Source: Asaia bogorensis
GTDB lineage: Bacteria > Pseudomonadota > Alphaproteobacteria > Acetobacterales > Acetobacteraceae
Direction: 5' to 3'
DNA: 7,895 bases
NCBI GenBank assembly: GCA_945873675.1
Contig: CAMCEP010000125.1
Location: 1-7,895, forward strand
Position numbers and translations under genes: made by a program. The first letter of the stretch is position 1; each line of letters begins with the position of its first letter. The notes under the pieces are model-generated. The model searched no databases. It had not been told where the DNA came from and saw nothing but the letters and a program-made list of their open reading frames with translations. Of the stretch, positions 6,215 through 7,895 are shown one piece after another.

Positions 6215-7144
6215 TTGATCGCTGCCCATGCGGATTGGAGCATGGAAGCGCGCAAGCGCTGGGTGACGATTGCGCGACGCCAAGGCGCGCTGTGGCAGGC
6301 AAGTGCCCCGCGCCTGGTGGGGGACCCAGCCGCGCTGGCGGCCGGCTTAATCGCGGAACGCGGCCCTGCCGCACTTGGGCTTGATCTGCCGCTTGGCGTG
6401 CCGCGCGGCTTCGCCGAAAGCCGCCAGGAAGCTGATTTCCCTGGTTTTCTGGCGGGTCTCACGCAAAATCTGGATTTCTTCACGGTGTCGCCAAGCCTGG
6501 AAACCGTCTCTCCGGCCCGCCCCTTCTACCCCGCACGCGGCATCAAGGGCATGACGCGCTTGGCCCATGCGGCCGCGCTTGGGCTGGCCGATGCTTCTGG
6601 CCTGTCACGTCTGTGTGACCGCGCCACGGCAGAACGCCCGGCGGGCGCGCCGGTATTCTGGACGCTCGGCGCCAATCAATCCGGCAAGGCGGCGATCAGC
6701 GCCTGGCGCGATTGGCTTGCCCCGGCGCTTGCTGCCGGCGCGCCCTTCAAGCTTTGGCCCTTTGCCGGCACGCTGCATGAACTGCTCCGCCCCCGCCAGC
6801 TTGCCATTGCCGAAGTCTATCCGGCGGAAGCCTTGCGTCATCTCGGGCTGAAACTCGCGGGATCAAAACGCGCCGAAGCGCCGCGCCGCGCGCTTGCGCC
6901 AGCGCTGCGTGATGCCATGGCCGCGCTCAACGTGACCCCCGATTCGGCCTTGGCTGAGATGATCCAAGTGGGCTTTGGCAGCGATGCCGCTGGTGAGGAT
7001 CGCTTCGATTCCCTGATCGGTCTGCTGGGCTTGATTGGCGTAATTGACGGCAGGCGGCCTGATTTCATCCCGGCAGACCCGATGATCCGCGCGTGGGAAG
7101 GCTGGGTATTGGGCCAAACCGCCCTGCCGCAGAAGCTCGCCTGA
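6215..7144 (+). CDS. Conserved hypothetical protein, RNase H-like fold (DUF429-like), possible nuclease
   Basis: 309-residue protein of unproven function. Spaced acidic residues match an RNase H/RuvC-like core as in DUF429: Asp7 in ADWS on the first strand, Asp57 in GLDLPLG (55-61), Glu200 in AEVYPAE (199-205), and Asp265 in GEDRFDSLIG (260-269). A GANQSGKAAISAW segment (152-164) is also distinctive. There is no signal peptide or membrane span. TTG at 6215 is preferred as start because GAGGGG lies 9 nt upstream and the start retains the ADWS strand. The next in-frame ATG (6242) would remove Asp7 and has GGAG only 1 nt away. It is divergent from cytochrome b561 and ends 3 nt before the stop of the convergent Lrp gene. 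The coding call is firm; nuclease activity is inference from residue layout. Confidence 0.8.
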   Translation: MIAAHADWSMEARKRWVTIARRQGALWQASAPRLVGDPAALAAGLIAERGPAALGLDLPLGVPRGFAESRQEADFPGFLAGLTQNLDFFTVSPSLETVSPARPFYPARGIKGMTRLAHAAALGLADASGLSRLCDRATAERPAGAPVFWTLGANQSGKAAISAWRDWLAPALAAGAPFKLWPFAGTLHELLRPRQLAIAEVYPAEALRHLGLKLAGSKRAEAPRRALAPALRDAMAALNVTPDSALAEMIQVGFGSDAAGEDRFDSLIGLLGLIGVIDGRRPDFIPADPMIRAWEGWVLGQTALPQKLA

Positions 7145-7147
7145 CCT

Positions 7148-7636
7148 TCAGCTGATCGGCACGCCCGCCGCATCCTTCGCGGTCCTGATCGTCTGCAAGG
7201 TTTGCACGCGCAGCACGTTGGGCGCCCCGGTCAGCCGTGCGGTCAATTCATTCTCATGCGCTGTATTGCGCGCCACCAGTCGCAGCAGGAAATCCCCGCC
7301 GCCGCGGATCATGTGGCATTCGCGTACCTCTGGCCAGGAAGTCGCCAGCGCCTCAAACGCATCAAGCACGCTTTGCTTTTGCGATTCCAGGCCAACCAGC
7401 GCGAAGAACATCACCTCCCAACCGAGCGCCGCGGCGTCTATATCCGCGTGATAGCCACGAATGATGCCTTCTTCTTCCAGCCGGCGCACGCGCCTCAGGC
7501 AAGGCGGCGCGGAGAGATTGACCCGCCGGGCAAGCTCCACATTCGTCATGCGGCCATCTTCCTGAAGCTCCGCCAAAATCTGACGGTCCAGGGTATCAAG
7601 CGCGGGGTGCGGGGCGGGGGGGATGGTAATGGGCAC
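7148..7636 (-). CDS. Lrp/AsnC family transcriptional regulator
   Basis: DNA-binding regulator of 162 residues, the usual family length. N-terminal winged helix: LDTLDRQILAELQEDGR (13-29), then the helix-turn-helix TNVELARRVNLSAPPCLRRV (31-50) and the wing EEEGIIRGYHADID (54-67). C-terminal RAM/effector domain (about 74-152) with the characteristic IRGGGDFLLRL (110-120). Such proteins bind DNA as dimers or octamers and often sense amino acids; the ligand here is not readable. Start is GTG at 7634-7636: an in-frame stop lies three codons upstream and the next in-frame Met (residue 30) would cut the DNA-binding domain. The AAGGGA just before it is unusually close (about 2 nt). It is divergent from trxB, and many family members control their own promoter and the divergent neighbour. 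Confidence 0.93.
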   Translation of the reverse strand: MPITIPPAPHPALDTLDRQILAELQEDGRMTNVELARRVNLSAPPCLRRVRRLEEEGIIRGYHADIDAAALGWEVMFFALVGLESQKQSVLDAFEALATSWPEVRECHMIRGGGDFLLRLVARNTAHENELTARLTGAPNVLRVQTLQTIRTAKDAAGVPIS

Positions 7637-7686
7637 ATCCCTTCATTGCTCAAACAAGGGTCGCGGCGCAATATCCTTTCAAGACT

Positions 7687-7699
7687 CGGCGGCCCGCCG
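7687..7699. repeat. 13-nt GC palindrome in the lrp-trxB spacer
   Basis: CGGCGG-C-CCGCCG, perfect around C7693. The 1-nt centre makes a good RNA hairpin unlikely, so a protein-binding site is more plausible, but in GC-rich DNA this could be chance. Confidence 0.25.
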
Positions 7700-7706
7700 G
7701 CTGATG

Positions 7707-7727
7707 GCTTGCCCCTTAGGCGCAAGC
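7707..7727. promoter_or_regulatory. Dyad in the lrp-trxB spacer, candidate operator
   Basis: GCTTGC (7707-7712) and GCAAGC (7722-7727) form a perfect 6-bp inverted repeat around a 9-nt centre, 21 nt in all. It overlaps the candidate trxB -35 box. Position between an Lrp-type regulator and its divergent neighbour makes it a plausible binding site. Inference only. Confidence 0.35.
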
Positions 7728-7737
7728 AGCCGATATG
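7709..7737 (+). promoter_or_regulatory. Candidate trxB promoter
   Basis: TTGCCC (7709-7714, 4 of 6 to the -35 consensus), a 17-nt spacer, then GATATG (7732-7737, 3 of 6 to -10). It would start transcription about 20 nt before the trxB ATG. The match is modest. Confidence 0.3.
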
Positions 7738-7764
7738 CGCCGGGATCATAGACGGGTGCGACCA

Positions 7765-7895
7765 ATGGCCGAGACATTCCAAAGCAAGCTTTTGATTCTA
7801 GGTGCCGGGCCGGCCGGCTATACGGCGGCCATCTATGCCGCGCGCGCCGGGCTTTCGCCGCTGCTGGTGGCGGGGATGCAGCCTGGCGGGCAGCT
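7765..7895 (+). CDS. trxB: Thioredoxin-disulfide reductase (N-terminal 43 residues; cut by window end)
   Basis: TrxB is the FAD flavoenzyme that uses NADPH to reduce thioredoxin in the cytoplasm. Only the start is in the window: the first beta strand with FAD-binding GAGPAG (13-18) in the family's ILGAGPAGYTAAIYAARAGL block (11-30), and the PGGQL motif (40-44) that contacts the flavin. These together are typical of TrxB rather than of glutathione reductase or lipoamide dehydrogenase. The CxxC redox pair lies outside. The ATG at 7765 fits the family start; the ribosome binding site is weak (GGGTG about 10 nt upstream). It is divergent from an Lrp/AsnC gene with 128 nt between starts. Confidence 0.93.
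   Translation, partial: MAETFQSKLLILGAGPAGYTAAIYAARAGLSPLLVAGMQPGGQ

Noticed and set aside
6147..6374. N-terminal extension of cytochrome b561 to an upstream start
   Set aside because: The added 76 residues are Arg/Pro/Ser-rich, overlap the divergent gene, and the ATG at 6146 has its own ribosome binding site and gives the family length.
7202..7795. 197-codon plus-strand open frame over the Lrp gene and spacer
   Set aside because: Antisense to a well-supported Lrp/AsnC gene and overlapping the trxB start in another frame; no motif seen.
1..7895. Mobile elements, CRISPR arrays, tRNA or rRNA genes
   Set aside because: No transposase or integrase, regular repeat-spacer series, or cloverleaf/rRNA-like segment was seen; base composition looks uniform across the window.

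Overview
The window reads as ordinary core chromosome of a GC-rich alphaproteobacterium. The best guess is Rhodospirillales/Acetobacteraceae: hemJ lies directly upstream of rho, an Lrp/AsnC regulator is divergent from trxB, and codon choice is strongly GC-biased. Family placement is inference from gene order and protein style; no 16S or other marker is present. There are nine protein genes, two of them cut by the window edges. I see no RNA gene, insertion sequence, phage gene or CRISPR array.

Left part (1-2893, minus strand): a likely co-transcribed block reading adenylate-forming acyl-CoA ligase, then hemJ (heme biosynthesis, last oxidation before ferrochelatase), then rho (transcription termination factor, C-terminal part outside the window). 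Ligase and hemJ are 3 nt apart. Rho has a 235-nt upstream gap that holds a candidate promoter and a pyrimidine-rich leader fitting Rho autoregulation.

Middle part (2990-5417, plus strand): an epoxide hydrolase-like alpha/beta hydrolase, then, 40 nt later, a two-domain SAM-dependent methyltransferase whose C-terminus looks like a small winged-helix (PqqD-like) domain. A 150-nt convergent gap (5418-5567) follows. It is rich in inverted repeats and holds a likely intrinsic terminator for the opposite strand.

Right part (5568-7895): a diheme-type membrane cytochrome b561 on the minus strand. Divergent from it is a TTG-started protein with the acidic-residue layout of an RNase H-like fold (DUF429-like). 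This converges, with only 3 nt between stop codons, on a GTG-started Lrp/AsnC regulator, which is divergent from trxB (thioredoxin reductase, 5' end only). The shared lrp-trxB spacer contains a 21-nt dyad overlapping a candidate trxB promoter.

I do not see a clear new multi-gene system. The items most worth a second look are the methyltransferase C-terminal domain, the rho leader, the RNase H-like protein with its hairpin-presented ribosome binding site, the dyad between lrp and trxB, and the acyl-CoA ligase coupled to hemJ.
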